This document shows, piece after piece, positions 54,946 to 64,000 of a stretch of 64,000 nt of DNA. Both the position numbers and the translations under genes were made by a program. A model generated the notes under the pieces. That model saw only the letters and a list, made by a program, of their open reading frames with translations, was not told the DNA's origin and made no database searches. Every line of letters starts with the position of its first letter. Position 1 is the stretch's first letter. This DNA is from Sphingobium sp. 66-54 (GTDB lineage Bacteria > Pseudomonadota > Alphaproteobacteria > Sphingomonadales > Sphingomonadaceae): NCBI GenBank assembly GCA_001899715.1, contig MKWI01000003.1, positions 62,001 to 126,000 on the forward strand, read 5' to 3'.

Positions 54946-56024
54946 TCGCCCACCTCCCCATGCTCGCGGCCCACGGCCCATGGGTTGTGCATGAAATAGG
55001 GCACATAGGTGAACACCGCCTCGATCCTGTCGATCTTCCCCTCCTTCACCCGGAACGCCTCCAGCAGCGAGATGGAATTGGGCCATTTGAGCGCCGTCTT
55101 CATCTCCCGCCCGTTGGTGAGCGCATAGGTGTCGCGCTCATTGTCATGGTCGAAGAAGCCGCTCGCCACCACGATGCCGCGCTCCTCGTCGACGATCGGG
55201 TAGCGCCGCTCGCGGATGCGCTTGTTGATGTGGTAGATGCCGAGCTTGAACTGCTCCTCGCAGCCCGCCGCGATGGCGGAGGCGTTGCCCTGCCCGCCCG
55301 GCGTGCGCGCCGGCGCGGTGGTGCTGATGCCGTTCTCCAGCCGCGAGCAATCCTCGGCGAACGGCGCGAACACCATGCCGTCGTTCAGCTCCACCGTGTT
55401 GAAATAGCTCTGCGCCACCGCGATCAGCCGCTGGCGCGGGCGGCGCTGCTCGGGCGGCAGCACCTCCTGGAAGGCCGGGTCATGCGCCACCTTGTCCGGG
55501 TCGCCGAACGGCGCCGGCAGGCCGGTGTTGCGGTGGACCACCGTCTCCACCTCGCTGATCTTTCCCCCGTCGACCTTGAGGCGCATGGCGTAATAAGCCG
55601 CCACCCCATGCTCCCAGACCACGCCGAACCACGCCGCCTGCCCGGTGAGCGGATCGGCCACCTCCAGCCCGGTCGGCGCGATCTTGCTGACCGTGCGCCA
55701 CAGGCCCTTGCCGATGGGGATGAGCACATTGTTCTCGGTGAAGCGCACATCGGCCGCGAACGGCGCCTGCGCCGGGTCCTGCTTGCCCAGCGCCGCCATA
55801 TAGGCGCGCACATGGCCGATCAGGCAGGCCCGGTCGCAACTCGGGATATTGACCGCGCTCGGCTCGCCCGGCGCCTGCGCCAGCGCGGGCCCCGCCCCCG
55901 GCAGCATCGCTCCGGCGACAGCGGCGGCCGCAAGCAGGCCCGCCCGCCAGCGCGCGTGATTGCCCCCGCGCCCGGCCCGGCGTTCCGCCCTACGGCGGCC
56001 TTTCCGGCAGCCTTCATCCTGCAT
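54942..56024 (-). CDS. Exported DUF8021-like protein
   Basis: A 360-residue protein with a long N-region and hydrophobic signal (ARWRAGLLAAAAVAGAMLPG, cleavage near ALAQ). The mature part has SCDRACLIGHVRAYMAALG, a LEVADPLTGQAAWFGVVWEH strand region, EDCSRLENGI and RYPIVDEERGIVVASGFFDH. It resembles the fungal/bacterial DUF8021 family, which has an NTF2-like character; I could not verify this by search. GGGAGGGG precedes the ATG at 56024. First gene of the exported operon, with its promoter probably in 56025-56340. Function unknown. Confidence 0.7.
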   Translation of the reverse strand: MQDEGCRKGRRRAERRAGRGGNHARWRAGLLAAAAVAGAMLPGAGPALAQAPGEPSAVNIPSCDRACLIGHVRAYMAALGKQDPAQAPFAADVRFTENNVLIPIGKGLWRTVSKIAPTGLEVADPLTGQAAWFGVVWEHGVAAYYAMRLKVDGGKISEVETVVHRNTGLPAPFGDPDKVAHDPAFQEVLPPEQRRPRQRLIAVAQSYFNTVELNDGMVFAPFAEDCSRLENGISTTAPARTPGGQGNASAIAAGCEEQFKLGIYHINKRIRERRYPIVDEERGIVVASGFFDHDNERDTYALTNGREMKTALKWPNSISLLEAFRVKEGKIDRIEAVFTYVPYFMHNPWAVGREHGEVGE

Positions 56025-56339
56025 GTCATCCCCTCCCGGCAGCGCGCCCCGCCGGTCCATTGCTGGCCGGTCCCGCGCGGAGTCGGCGGACCATAAGGCC
56101 ACCTCCCCGCCCTTGTCACGCCGCCAGCCCCCGATTTCCAACTCGGTCGCTTCATGGGTCCGGCTGGATCAAGAACCTCACCGAAGATGGCCCACATGAG
56201 CCTCCCCCAGCGTGCTCGGGGAGGGGGACCGTCCGCGGGATGATGGAGGGGTTTGGAAGCGGGAAATGGGGGAGCCGAGCCGAGGCGCCTCCAACGGCAG
56301 TCTCAGGTTAAATTAAACCATTGATAGATAAGGATTTTT
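56025..56339. other. Promoter region of the exported operon, with a REP-like repeat
   Basis: About 315 bp between the operon and tRNA-Gly. It includes CCTCCCC (56201-56207) and GGGGAGG (56218-56224), followed by a GGACCG and GGATGATGGAGGGG stretch, a repeat type seen across sphingomonad genomes. An AT-rich stretch near 56307-56339 borders the tRNA. No gene. Confidence 0.45.
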
Positions 56340-56342
56340 TGG

Positions 56343-56413
56343 AGCGGGTGAGGGGAATCGAACCCCCGTCGTCAGCTTGGGAAGCTGCTGCTCTACCATT
56401 GAGCTACACCCGC
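56343..56413 (-). tRNA. tRNA-Gly (anticodon CCC)
   Basis: The minus strand folds into a complete cloverleaf. The acceptor is GCGGGTG/CACCCGC, the D-arm is GCTC-AATGGTA-GAGC, the anticodon loop is TTCCCAA with anticodon CCC, and the T-arm is GGGGG-TTCGATT-CCCCT. An encoded CCA lies at 56342-56340, after discriminator base T (56343), and is followed by A residues. The first base pair of the anticodon stem (G-A) is mismatched, the only oddity. It reads GGG codons. Confidence 0.95.
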
Positions 56414-56757
56414 GTGCAGCCGCCGAACTAGCCGGGCGGCGCGGATCGGTCAATCGGTCATGCGGAGGGGGAAAAGATTGTGGCGGCAGGGTGCCGGACG
56501 GGTCTGCGAATGCGTTTCGTCATCCGCAGACCCCGGCACGGTTCAATCCCACGACAACCGCGCCGATCCCGGTTCACAGCTCTATTCTACCGAACAGGAC
56601 AACGCTTCGGCGCGGCGCCGGTTCCGTCGTAACCCGCGGAAAACCGCCCTTTTCCCCGAGAGGGCACTACCGACCTCAAACGCCATAACCGCTTGAAAAC
56701 AAACGGCGACAAGTCCGCCCCACCGCCGCAAAACCCCGAATCGTTCTCCACAAGTTT
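56414..56757. other. Intergenic region upstream of tRNA-Gly
   Basis: About 345 bp. No supported frame on either strand: those present have no ribosome site or recognisable feature. It should contain the tRNA promoter. Nothing else is recognised. Confidence 0.5.
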
Positions 56758-57513
56758 CTAAATTCCTCCCTCCGTCACCGCAAAGCCCGCCGCTTCCAGC
56801 GCCCCGGTGAGGGCCTCCGTGCACGCGTCCAGCCGCGCCCGGTCGACCGAGCGGATCACGAAATTGGCGCCCGTCCGCCCCTCGCGGAAGAAGGGGTAGC
56901 TGCCGATCTGGCAGCCCTCGTGCGCCCGCTCGGCGGCGCCCAGCAGGTCGGCAATCTCGCTCTCCGCCACCCAGCAGCCGATGGTGCGCGAGAGCAGCGG
57001 CGCCCCGCCCTCAAGCTGGCCGGTGAGCGCCGCCAGCATGCCGGCAGTGATATGCGGCACGCCCGCCATGATGAACAAATTGCCCACCCGGATACCCGGC
57101 GCCCCGGAATATTCGTTGGGGATGAGGGCCGCACCTTCCGGCACCCGCGCCATGCGCAGCCGCGCCTCGGTGAGCCCGCCGCGCGTCACGTAATAGCGCT
57201 CCAGGATCGCCCGCGCCTCCGGGTGGACGATCACCGGCACGCCCAATGCAGCGGCGATCGCATCCACGGTGATGTCGTCGTGCGTCGGCCCGATACCCCC
57301 GGTGGTGAACAGATAATCGTGCCGCGCCCGCAGGGCATTCACCGCCTGCGCGATAGCGTCCATATCGTCCGCCACCACCCGCACTTCGCGCAGCCGGATG
57401 CCCTGCACATTGAGCCAGGTCGCGATCTGGGAGACGTTCTTGTCCTGCGTGCGGCCGGAAAGGATCTCGTCCCCGATCACCACAAGCGCCGCCGTCCAGA
57501 TGCGCGCGGTCAT
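56758..57513 (-). CDS. Molybdopterin-binding/CinA-N-like protein
   Basis: A 251-residue protein of the MoaB/Mog/CinA-N fold. It has ALVVIGDEILSGRTQDKN near residue 8, then LFTTGGIGPTHDDITVDAIA and a later GVPHITAGMLAAL. The start is set at the ATG at 57513, which gives the family length. It matches CinA-like proteins that lack the C-terminal pyrazinase/NMN-deamidase domain. Such proteins may act on nucleotide or pterin compounds; the exact role is not known. It is divergent from map across 140 bp. Confidence 0.83.
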   Translation of the reverse strand: MTARIWTAALVVIGDEILSGRTQDKNVSQIATWLNVQGIRLREVRVVADDMDAIAQAVNALRARHDYLFTTGGIGPTHDDITVDAIAAALGVPVIVHPEARAILERYYVTRGGLTEARLRMARVPEGAALIPNEYSGAPGIRVGNLFIMAGVPHITAGMLAALTGQLEGGAPLLSRTIGCWVAESEIADLLGAAERAHEGCQIGSYPFFREGRTGANFVIRSVDRARLDACTEALTGALEAAGFAVTEGGI

Positions 57514-57653
57514 GCGGGCGACCTCATCGCGGAACGCGGGCGCGGGCCTCGATCGTCCCGCCGTCCCCTGCCGCAACCCGCCATCGTTCCAGACTCCCAC
57601 GCGAAACGCATAACCCCTCGCCACTTGGACCCGTTGCGCCTATATCGCAAGCC

Positions 57654-58478
57654 ATGACCACTTACATGACGCCGACGGCCGAGACGGCCACGATCCGCAC
57701 TTCCGCCATCAAGCTGCACGGGCCGGAGGGGTTCGAGGGCATGCGCAAGGCCGGCCGCCTCGCCGCCGGGATACTGGACGCGGTGGTGCCGTTGATCCGC
57801 CCCGGTGCGAAGACCTCCGAGATCGACGATCTGGTCCGGCAGATGACGCTGGACGCCGGCGGCGTGCCGGCCACGCTCGGCTATCATGGCTATCAGTATA
57901 GCTGCTGCATCAGCCTCAACAACGTGATCTGCCACGGTATGCCGGGCGACCGCGTACTGCGTGAGGGCGATATCCTCAACGTCGATGTGACCCCGCAGCT
58001 CGACGGCTGGCACGGCGACAGCAGCCGCATGTATCTGGTCGGCGACGTGCCGATCAAGGCGCGCCGCCTCGTCGACGTCACTTACGAATGCCTGATGCTG
58101 GGCATCGAGCAGGCGCGGCCCGGCAACACGCTGGGCGACATCGGCTATGCCATCCAGACCCATGCCGAGCGCCACCGCTACGGCGTGGTGCGTGACTTCT
58201 GCGGCCACGGCCTCGGCCTCGTTTTCCACGACGCCCCGGAGGTGGTCCACGCCGGTCGGCCAGGCACGGGGCCGGAGCTGCGCCCCGGCATGATCTTCAC
58301 CATCGAGCCGATGATTAACGGCGGCAAGCCGGGTGTGAAAATGCTGGAGGACGGCTGGACGGCGGTGACGCGCGACCGCTCGCTCTCCGCGCAGTTCGAG
58401 CATTCGATCGGCATCACCGAGACCGGCTGCGAGATCTTCACGCTCAGCCCCAAGGGCCTGCACCACCCGCCTTATTGA
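57654..58478 (+). CDS. map: Methionine aminopeptidase, type I
   Basis: This enzyme removes the initiator Met from nascent proteins. The 274-residue protein has the pita-bread fold and the five metal ligands: Asp in NVDVTPQLDG and in WHGDSSRMY, His in CGHGLGLVFHDAPEV, and Glu in FTIEPMINGG and AQFEHSIGIT. The Cys-rich N-terminal stretch (YQYSCCISLNNVICHGMP) is the normal active-site loop. It is monocistronic, with about 250 bp before glnB. Confidence 0.97.
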   Translation: MTTYMTPTAETATIRTSAIKLHGPEGFEGMRKAGRLAAGILDAVVPLIRPGAKTSEIDDLVRQMTLDAGGVPATLGYHGYQYSCCISLNNVICHGMPGDRVLREGDILNVDVTPQLDGWHGDSSRMYLVGDVPIKARRLVDVTYECLMLGIEQARPGNTLGDIGYAIQTHAERHRYGVVRDFCGHGLGLVFHDAPEVVHAGRPGTGPELRPGMIFTIEPMINGGKPGVKMLEDGWTAVTRDRSLSAQFEHSIGITETGCEIFTLSPKGLHHPPY

Positions 58479-58540
58479 CGCGTGGCCCAGCGGGATCGGC
58501 ACTGCCTGTTTTTTAGGCAGACGTCGGCGAAAATGCCTGA

Positions 58541-59071
<531 letters not shown>

Positions 59072-59142
59072 CCCACCGACCACCCGTCACCGGCACACAC
59101 TCACGCACACACTCACGAGGCACAGAGGAAGGTATCGTCGCC

Positions 59143-60555
59143 ATGGCCAACAAGCCCAAAGACATTCTCGATATGATCAAGGAGAAGGAGATCGAGTGGG
59201 TCGATCTGCGCTTCACCGATCCCAAGGGCAAGTGGCAGCACCTCACCATGGTCTCCAGCGTCGTCGGCGAGGACGAGCTTGAGGAAGGCTTCATGTTCGA
59301 CGGCAGCTCGATCGACGGCTGGAAGGCGATCAATGAGTCCGACATGATCCTGAAGCCGGACCTCGACGCGGTCTATGTCGATCCGTTCAGCGCCACGCCG
59401 ATGCTCATCGTCTGCTGCAACATCGTTGAGCCGTCCACCGGCGAGATGTACGGCCGTGACCCCCGCTCCACCGCCGTCCGCGCGGAAGCCTATGTCAAGG
59501 CCGCCGGTTTCGGCGACACGGTTTATGTCGGCCCGGAAGCCGAATTCTTCATGTTCGACGATGTGCGCTTCAACAGCGACTACAATGAGAGCTTCTACAA
59601 GCTCGACGATATCGAGCTGCCGACCAACACCGGCCGTGAATATGAGGGCGGCAACCTCGGCCACCGGCCGCGCGCCAAGGGCGGCTATTTCCCGGTCGCC
59701 CCGGTCGATCCCTGCACGGACATTCGCGCCGAGATGGTCACGACTATGCTGGAGATGGGCCTGCCCTGCGACAAGCACCACCACGAGGTCGCCGCCGCGC
59801 AGCACGAGCTGGGCCTGACCTTCGGCACGCTGGTGCAGACTGCCGACCGCATGCAGGTCTACAAATATGTCGTGCAGATGGTCGCGCAGGCCTACGGCAA
59901 GACGGCGACCTTCATGCCCAAGCCGATCGCGCAGGATAACGGCTCGGGGATGCACACACACATCTCCATCTGGAACAAGGGCAACCCGCTGTTCGCCGGC
60001 AACGGCTATGCCGGCCTGTCGGACATGTGCCTCTACTTCATCGGCGGCGTCATCAAGCACGCCAAGGCTCTCAATGCCTTCACCAACCCGACGACCAACA
60101 GCTACAAGCGGCTGGTGCCGGGCTTCGAGGCGCCGGTGCTGCTCGCTTACTCGGCGCGTAACCGCTCCGCCTCCTGCCGCATCCCCTATGGCGCCGGCCC
60201 CAAGGCCAAGCGCGTCGAGTTCCGCTTCCCGGATGCGATGGCCAACCCGTATCTCTGCTACGCCGCGCTGCTGATGGCGGGTCTCGACGGCATCGAGAAC
60301 CGCATCCACCCCGGGGAGGCGATGGACAAGAATCTCTACGATCTGCCGCCCGAGGAACTGGCCGAGGTACCGACCGTCTGCGCATCGCTGCGCGAGGCGC
60401 TCAACAGCCTGGCCGCTGACCACGCCTTCCTGCTCAAGGGCGACGTGTTCAGCAAGGACCAGATCGACGCCTATATCGAACTGAAGTGGCCGGAGGTCTA
60501 TCGCTGGGAGATGGCCCCCAGCCCGGTCGAGTTCGACATGTATTACAGCGCCTGA
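59143..60555 (+). CDS. glnA: Glutamine synthetase, type I
   Basis: It makes glutamine from glutamate, ammonia and ATP. The 470-residue protein starts with an N-terminal beta-grasp ([14 protein letters not shown]) and contains [32 protein letters not shown], the ATP-site block [20 protein letters not shown] and the C-terminal adenylylation region [10 protein letters not shown] with its tyrosine near residue 397. It is likely controlled by adenylylation and by the glnB product just upstream. A terminator follows the gene. Confidence 0.98.
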   Translation: MANKPKDILDMIKEKEIEWVDLRFTDPKGKWQHLTMVSSVVGEDELEEGFMFDGSSIDGWKAINESDMILKPDLDAVYVDPFSATPMLIVCCNIVEPSTGEMYGRDPRSTAVRAEAYVKAAGFGDTVYVGPEAEFFMFDDVRFNSDYNESFYKLDDIELPTNTGREYEGGNLGHRPRAKGGYFPVAPVDPCTDIRAEMVTTMLEMGLPCDKHHHEVAAAQHELGLTFGTLVQTADRMQVYKYVVQMVAQAYGKTATFMPKPIAQDNGSGMHTHISIWNKGNPLFAGNGYAGLSDMCLYFIGGVIKHAKALNAFTNPTTNSYKRLVPGFEAPVLLAYSARNRSASCRIPYGAGPKAKRVEFRFPDAMANPYLCYAALLMAGLDGIENRIHPGEAMDKNLYDLPPEELAEVPTVCASLREALNSLAADHAFLLKGDVFSKDQIDAYIELKWPEVYRWEMAPSPVEFDMYYSA

Positions 60556-60576
60556 TCCATCGACGGCGTTCCGGTG

Positions 60577-60617
60577 AAAGGCCCCGACGGACAGCGTGCC
60601 GCCGGGGCCTTCCCGTT
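60577..60617 (+). terminator. Rho-independent terminator of glnBA
   Basis: AAAGGCCCCG and CGGGGCCTT make a 9-bp stem with a 16-nt loop, followed by TCCCGTTTG. It lies 22 bp after the glnA stop. Confidence 0.65.
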
Positions 60618-60741
60618 TGAGAATGGCCAGCCACCGGAAGCCGGACAAAATCAACGCAGGGCCATCCATCGGGCGAAAAATCGGCCGCCGGTCGTTGCGG
60701 TTTCCCCGCTCCGGCCTATGTAGGGCGGGCCTAGGACATTC

Positions 60742-62184
60742 ATGCGGGAGCGGACCGTGAAATACAGCTATCTCAAGCATTATATCGGCGGCCAGTGGGT
60801 CGACAGCGAAGGCGGCAAGCGCCACGAAGTCATCAATCCGGCGACCGAGGAAGCCTGTACCGAGGTCACGCTCGGCTCGAAGGCCGATGTCGACAAGGCG
60901 GTCAAGGCCGCCCGCGCTGCATTCGAGGCCAATTACGGCGCCTCCAAGGAGGACCGCATCGCCATGCTCGGCCGCATCGTCGCCGAGTATCAGAAGCACA
61001 TTCCGGACATCGCCGAGGCGATCAGCACTGAAATGGGCTGCCCCATCTCCACCTCCTCCACCGCGCAGGCCGGCTCGGGCCTCGGCCATCTCGGCGCCAC
61101 GATCGAGGCGCTCAAGGGCTTCGAGGAAGAGGAATCGACCGGCCAGAACAAGGTCGTGTTCGAGCCGATCGGCGTGGTCGCGCTCATCACGCCGTGGAAC
61201 TGGCCGATGAACCAGATCGTCGCCAAGGTGGCCCCGGCCCTCGCCGCCGGCAACGCCGTCATCCTCAAGCCTTCCGAGGAAACACCCGCCTCCGCCGCGA
61301 TCTTCGCCGAGGTGCTGGATGCCGCGGGCGTGCCTGCCGGCCTGTTCAATCTTGTGCAGGGCGACGGCCCCACCGTCGGCCAGGCCCTCGCCGAGCATCC
61401 GGGCGTGGACATGGTCAGCTTCACCGGCTCGACCCGCGCCGGCATCATGGTCGCCAAGGCGGCCGCCGATACGGTCAAGCGCGTCCATCAGGAACTGGGC
61501 GGCAAGTCGCCCTTCATCGTGCTCCCCGGCACCCCGCTCGACCTCGCGCTCCCGGCTGGCGCCGGCGGCGTGCTGCTCAACAGCGGCCAGAGCTGCGTCG
61601 CCCCGACGCGCTGGCTGGTACACGAGAGCCAGTATGACGAGGCCGTGCAGAAGCTCGCCGGCATTTTCGGCGAGAAGGAAGTCGGCGATCCGCTGGCCGA
61701 GGGCGGCCATATCGGCCCGGTGGTCAACAAGAGCCAGTTCGACAAGATCGAAGGGCTGATCCAGAAGGGCATCGACGAGGGCGCCACGGTTGCCGTTGGC
61801 GGCACCGGCAAGCCGGAGGGCAAGGACAAGGGCTTCTATGTGAAGCCGACCGTGCTCGCCAACGTCACCAACGACATGACCCCGGCGCGCGAGGAAATCT
61901 TCGGCCCGGTCATCGTGGTCATCAAGTATAAGGACACGGACGAGGCGGTGCGGATTGCCAACGACACGCCCTATGGCCTTGGCGCCTACATCGCCGGCAA
62001 TCCGGCCGAGGCCAAGACGCTGGTGCCGAAGATCCGCGCCGGCAGCGTGTTCGTCAACTCGGGCGGGCTGGACTTCAACTCGCCCTTCGGCGGCTACAAG
62101 CAGTCCGGCAACGGCCGCGAGTTCGGCAAGTTCGGGCTGGAGGAGTTCATGGAGAAGAAGTCGGTCATCGGCGAACTCGCCTGA
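60742..62184 (+). CDS. Aldehyde dehydrogenase (NAD(P)+-dependent)
   Basis: A 480-residue ALDH with ITPWNWPMNQI (oxyanion Asn), FTGSTRAGIMV, general-base Glu251 in ELGGKSPFIV and nucleophile Cys285 in NSGQSCVAPTR. It oxidises an aldehyde to an acid; the substrate is unknown. Two starts are possible: the ATG at 60742 with AGGA, and the GTG five codons later (60757) with GGGAG. The protein differs clearly from the ALDH at 1364-2827. It is monocistronic with its own terminator. Confidence 0.92.
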   Translation: MRERTVKYSYLKHYIGGQWVDSEGGKRHEVINPATEEACTEVTLGSKADVDKAVKAARAAFEANYGASKEDRIAMLGRIVAEYQKHIPDIAEAISTEMGCPISTSSTAQAGSGLGHLGATIEALKGFEEEESTGQNKVVFEPIGVVALITPWNWPMNQIVAKVAPALAAGNAVILKPSEETPASAAIFAEVLDAAGVPAGLFNLVQGDGPTVGQALAEHPGVDMVSFTGSTRAGIMVAKAAADTVKRVHQELGGKSPFIVLPGTPLDLALPAGAGGVLLNSGQSCVAPTRWLVHESQYDEAVQKLAGIFGEKEVGDPLAEGGHIGPVVNKSQFDKIEGLIQKGIDEGATVAVGGTGKPEGKDKGFYVKPTVLANVTNDMTPAREEIFGPVIVVIKYKDTDEAVRIANDTPYGLGAYIAGNPAEAKTLVPKIRAGSVFVNSGGLDFNSPFGGYKQSGNGREFGKFGLEEFMEKKSVIGELA

Positions 62185-62207
62185 TCGGCCTCCGCAAGAC
62201 ATGATGG

Positions 62208-62237
62208 AGGGCCCCGGAGCGATCCAGGGCCCTTTCT
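62208..62237 (+). terminator. Rho-independent terminator of the aldehyde dehydrogenase gene
   Basis: AGGGCCC and GGGCCCT form a 7-bp stem with a 12-nt loop, followed by TTCTC. It lies 24 bp after the stop codon. Confidence 0.6.
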
Positions 62238-62402
62238 CGATAGAGCGGGCGTAGGCACGCTGATAGGGGCGCCCGCGTTGGCGCCGATCCAGACTCGGCT
62301 GATTGTGATCGAATAGCCCCGTTCACCCGAAGTTGGTCGAACGGAGGGGAGTGGCTCCGTCCGCTCACAATCCGCTCCAGCTGCCCGACAGAACCAGCCT
62401 TT

Positions 62403-62427
62403 TCTCCCGCGAAAGCACGAGCCCAGG
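62403..62427. repeat. REP-like sequence, diverged copy
   Basis: TCCCGCGAAAGCACGAGCCC followed by AGGG corresponds to the palindrome at 44011-44036, but the right arm has decayed. Confidence 0.4.
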
Positions 62428-62541
62428 GTCCAGCCGACCGTCCTCGCCTCCGAGAAGTCGCACAAGGTTGCAACGCTAACGACTTGCGCTCCGCCCCGCG
62501 CCGGATATGGTCAAACCCGACATGCGAGCGCGGAGGATCGA

Positions 62542-62844
62542 ATGAACGAGGTCAAGGAGACGATCAAGGATGGCATCTTGCGCGGTCTCGCCGATGCCGC
62601 GCGCGGTCATCCCGATCCGGAAGCGCCGCAAAGCTATGCGGTCGGCAATATCGAGAATGCGGCAATCGGCGTTTTCGAGAGCAACGACCGGCTGGCCAAA
62701 TGGATGCGCGGCCTCGGCCTCGATCCTTACAAGGGCCCCGACGCAGTGCTGGGCCTCGGCCTGCTGCTGACGCTCGACGTGAAGAATGGTCGCCGGCCAG
62801 ACCCCGTGATCGACGAGGATTTCGAGTGGCCGGAGGAGCATTGA
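62542..62844 (+). CDS. Small hypothetical protein (100 aa)
   Basis: A 100-residue acidic protein with no signal peptide or membrane segment. It has a helical N-terminus (NEVKETIKDGILRGLADAAR), a central SYAVGNIENAAIGVFESND and an acidic end (PVIDEDFEWPEEH). The ribosome site GCGGAGG stands before the ATG. I do not recognise a family. It lies alone between REP-like sequences and the 3' end of the TamB-like gene. Codon use fits a real gene; function unknown. Confidence 0.6.
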   Translation: MNEVKETIKDGILRGLADAARGHPDPEAPQSYAVGNIENAAIGVFESNDRLAKWMRGLGLDPYKGPDAVLGLGLLLTLDVKNGRRPDPVIDEDFEWPEEH

Positions 62845-62886
62845 CCGCGCTCACTTTGCCTTGTTGACCACGCGCAAGGGGCCGCC

Positions 62887-64000
62887 TCAATAATCCTTCG
62901 ACACCCGCGCGCTCACGCTTTGCCGGCCGATCGTCGAGACGCTGGAGAGCAGCGCCAGCCAACGGGTGATCTGATATTCGACGCGGGTCGCGCTGTAGCC
63001 CTGCCCATCGGTAATCAGTTCCACATAGAGGTTGCGGCCGATATTCTTGCCCGCCGCGATCGAGGTTTTCTGGCCCGTCGTGGTATCCCCCGGCAGGATG
63101 CGCAGGCGCGAGAGGCCGGTGGCACGGCGCAGGGCGTTGATCGGATCGAGCCCGCCTCCCCCGCCCTGGAAGGCAGCCACGGCGGAGGCGAGCTGGATCG
63201 CCTCGGGTGCGGAGAGATTGGCGATCGACGTGCCGAACAGCAGCCGCGCCAGCAGCTCGTCCTGCGGCATGGCGGGAATGCTGGAGAAGGCGATAACCGG
63301 CCGCAGGCTGGTGCCGGTCACGGTGATGGTGGCGCTCAGATCCTGCACATCGGCGGTGGCGCGGATGTCCAGCGTGGGATTGACCGGCGACTCGCCCCGG
63401 AAGGTCAGCCGCCCTTCTTCCAGATCGAACCGCTTGCCCGCGAAATCGTAGCTGCCGCGAATGAGGTTCGCCGTGCCGCTGAATTGCGGCGCGGTGACGA
63501 GGCCGCCGATGGTGAGATCGGCCGACCATTCGCTCTGCATGCCCAGCCCCTCGACCATCAGCCGGCTCGGCGCGCGGGCCTTGACGTCCAGCCGCCACGG
63601 CGCGGCGGCGCGGGTGCGCTCCACCTCCTCGCCCGAGCGGTTGATCTCGACAAGGCGCAGTTGTGGAATCTCCGCCACCGCCGACGCCTTGCCGAGCACG
63701 AAGCGGCTGGCCGGTACATCGAGATCGCCCGAAATCACCCCGCCATTGCCCGAGGAGCGGATGCGCAGCGGGCCAGTGACGGTCGCGCCCACATCGTCGC
63801 GGTCCAGCACCACGGCGCGGTTGGCCTGCACGGCGATGTCCATGCCAATGCCACGCTCGAACGAGATGTCGAAGGCAGCGGTGCCGCTCACCGTGCCGTT
63901 CCCCGCCGTGCGCCCGGTCAGCTCGCCGATGGTCAGCCGGGCGCCGTTGAACGTACCGCGCGCCGTGATATCGGTGAGTGTCATGCCGGTGACGGGGCTC
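62887..64000 (-). CDS. TamB-like translocation/assembly protein, C-terminal part (5' end outside window)
   Basis: The last about 370 residues of a protein that would be well over 1000 residues long. The frame is open to the window edge. The visible part has repeated beta-rich segments (GVISGDLDVPASRFVLG, LTIGGLVTAPQFSGTANLIR) and the conserved TamB C-terminal domain: LEEGRLTFRGESPVNPTLDI, PQDELLARLLFGTSIANLS, GKNIGRNLYVELITDGQG, ending in VSARVSKDY. TamB is an inner-membrane-anchored, periplasm-spanning protein that works with the Omp85 protein TamA in outer-membrane biogenesis and lipid transport. A tamA gene would be expected just outside the window. Confidence 0.85.
   Translation of the reverse strand, partial: SPVTGMTLTDITARGTFNGARLTIGELTGRTAGNGTVSGTAAFDISFERGIGMDIAVQANRAVVLDRDDVGATVTGPLRIRSSGNGGVISGDLDVPASRFVLGKASAVAEIPQLRLVEINRSGEEVERTRAAAPWRLDVKARAPSRLMVEGLGMQSEWSADLTIGGLVTAPQFSGTANLIRGSYDFAGKRFDLEEGRLTFRGESPVNPTLDIRATADVQDLSATITVTGTSLRPVIAFSSIPAMPQDELLARLLFGTSIANLSAPEAIQLASAVAAFQGGGGGLDPINALRRATGLSRLRILPGDTTTGQKTSIAAGKNIGRNLYVELITDGQGYSATRVEYQITRWLALLSSVSTIGRQSVSARVSKDY

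Larger units (their letters stand above)
62185..62541. other. Intergenic region with a terminator and REP-like palindromes
   Basis: About 357 bp. A terminator is listed separately. CCCCGTTC...GAACGG-AGGGG (62317-62349) forms a hairpin with a 14-nt loop. A further REP-like block is at 62403-62427. No coding frame is supported. Confidence 0.55.

Noticed and set aside
59113..62202. 1029-codon minus-strand frame across glnA and the aldehyde dehydrogenase
   Set aside because: Both plus-strand genes are certain; the frame is stop-free only because of codon bias.

Overview
The window is high-GC DNA (about two-thirds G+C) from an alphaproteobacterium, most probably a member of the Sphingomonadales. 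The reasons are the conserved recG | sdhE | mfd and glnB-glnA arrangements, two large TonB-dependent receptors, many SnoaL/NTF2-like and DUF3237 proteins, and intergenic palindromes of the kinds common in sphingomonads. I found no phage, IS transposase, CRISPR array or rRNA. The only tRNA I recognise is a tRNA-Gly(CCC). Both ends of the window cut genes: a Zn-dependent alcohol dehydrogenase on the left and a TamB-like gene on the right.

Positions 1-24,000 are mostly accessory catabolic and regulatory DNA. A regulator with two fused MarR domains heads a minus-strand set (aldehyde dehydrogenase, SnoaL-like protein, alcohol dehydrogenase). It is divergent from a plus-strand set (SnoaL-like protein and two DUF3237 proteins). 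The same operator-like palindrome, GTTGA-N4-TCAA, lies on both sides of the regulator gene. Then come a TonB receptor divergent from an animal-type haem peroxidase; an IclR regulator followed by a double palindrome and a PcaD-like hydrolase; a MarR regulator with its own palindrome and a second TonB receptor; a LuxR regulator; a DNA-repair pair (exonuclease and ATP-dependent ligase); a DoxX-DoxX-DUF805 membrane fusion; and a CocE/NonD hydrolase.

Positions 24,000-35,100 hold a tripartite RND efflux operon (adaptor, pump, outer-membrane lipoprotein), a secreted CAP-domain protein, an aromatic-acid type MFS transporter, a MAPEG membrane protein, and a sugar kinase divergent from a GntR regulator.

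Positions 35,150-48,200 are mainly housekeeping: glmS directly behind a vapBC-type toxin-antitoxin pair, an acetyltransferase, a candidate structured small RNA downstream of glmU, glmU, a phosphoglycolate phosphatase, two PilZ proteins, recG, sdhE and mfd.

Positions 48,750-56,030 contain the most unusual locus. It is a six-gene minus-strand operon whose products all carry export signals. Its first five genes overlap by 4 bp at every junction. It encodes two related proteins that resemble the DUF8021 fold (one fused to an SMP-30-like beta-propeller), three paralogous NTF2/SnoaL-like proteins that share a C-terminal signature, and a PQQ- and haem-c-containing alcohol dehydrogenase. I infer a periplasmic oxidation pathway for an unknown alcohol or lignin/terpenoid-like substrate.

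The right end (56,340-64,000) returns to core genes: tRNA-Gly, a CinA/MoaB-type protein, map, glnB, glnA, an aldehyde dehydrogenase, a small unknown protein and the 3' part of a tamB-like gene.
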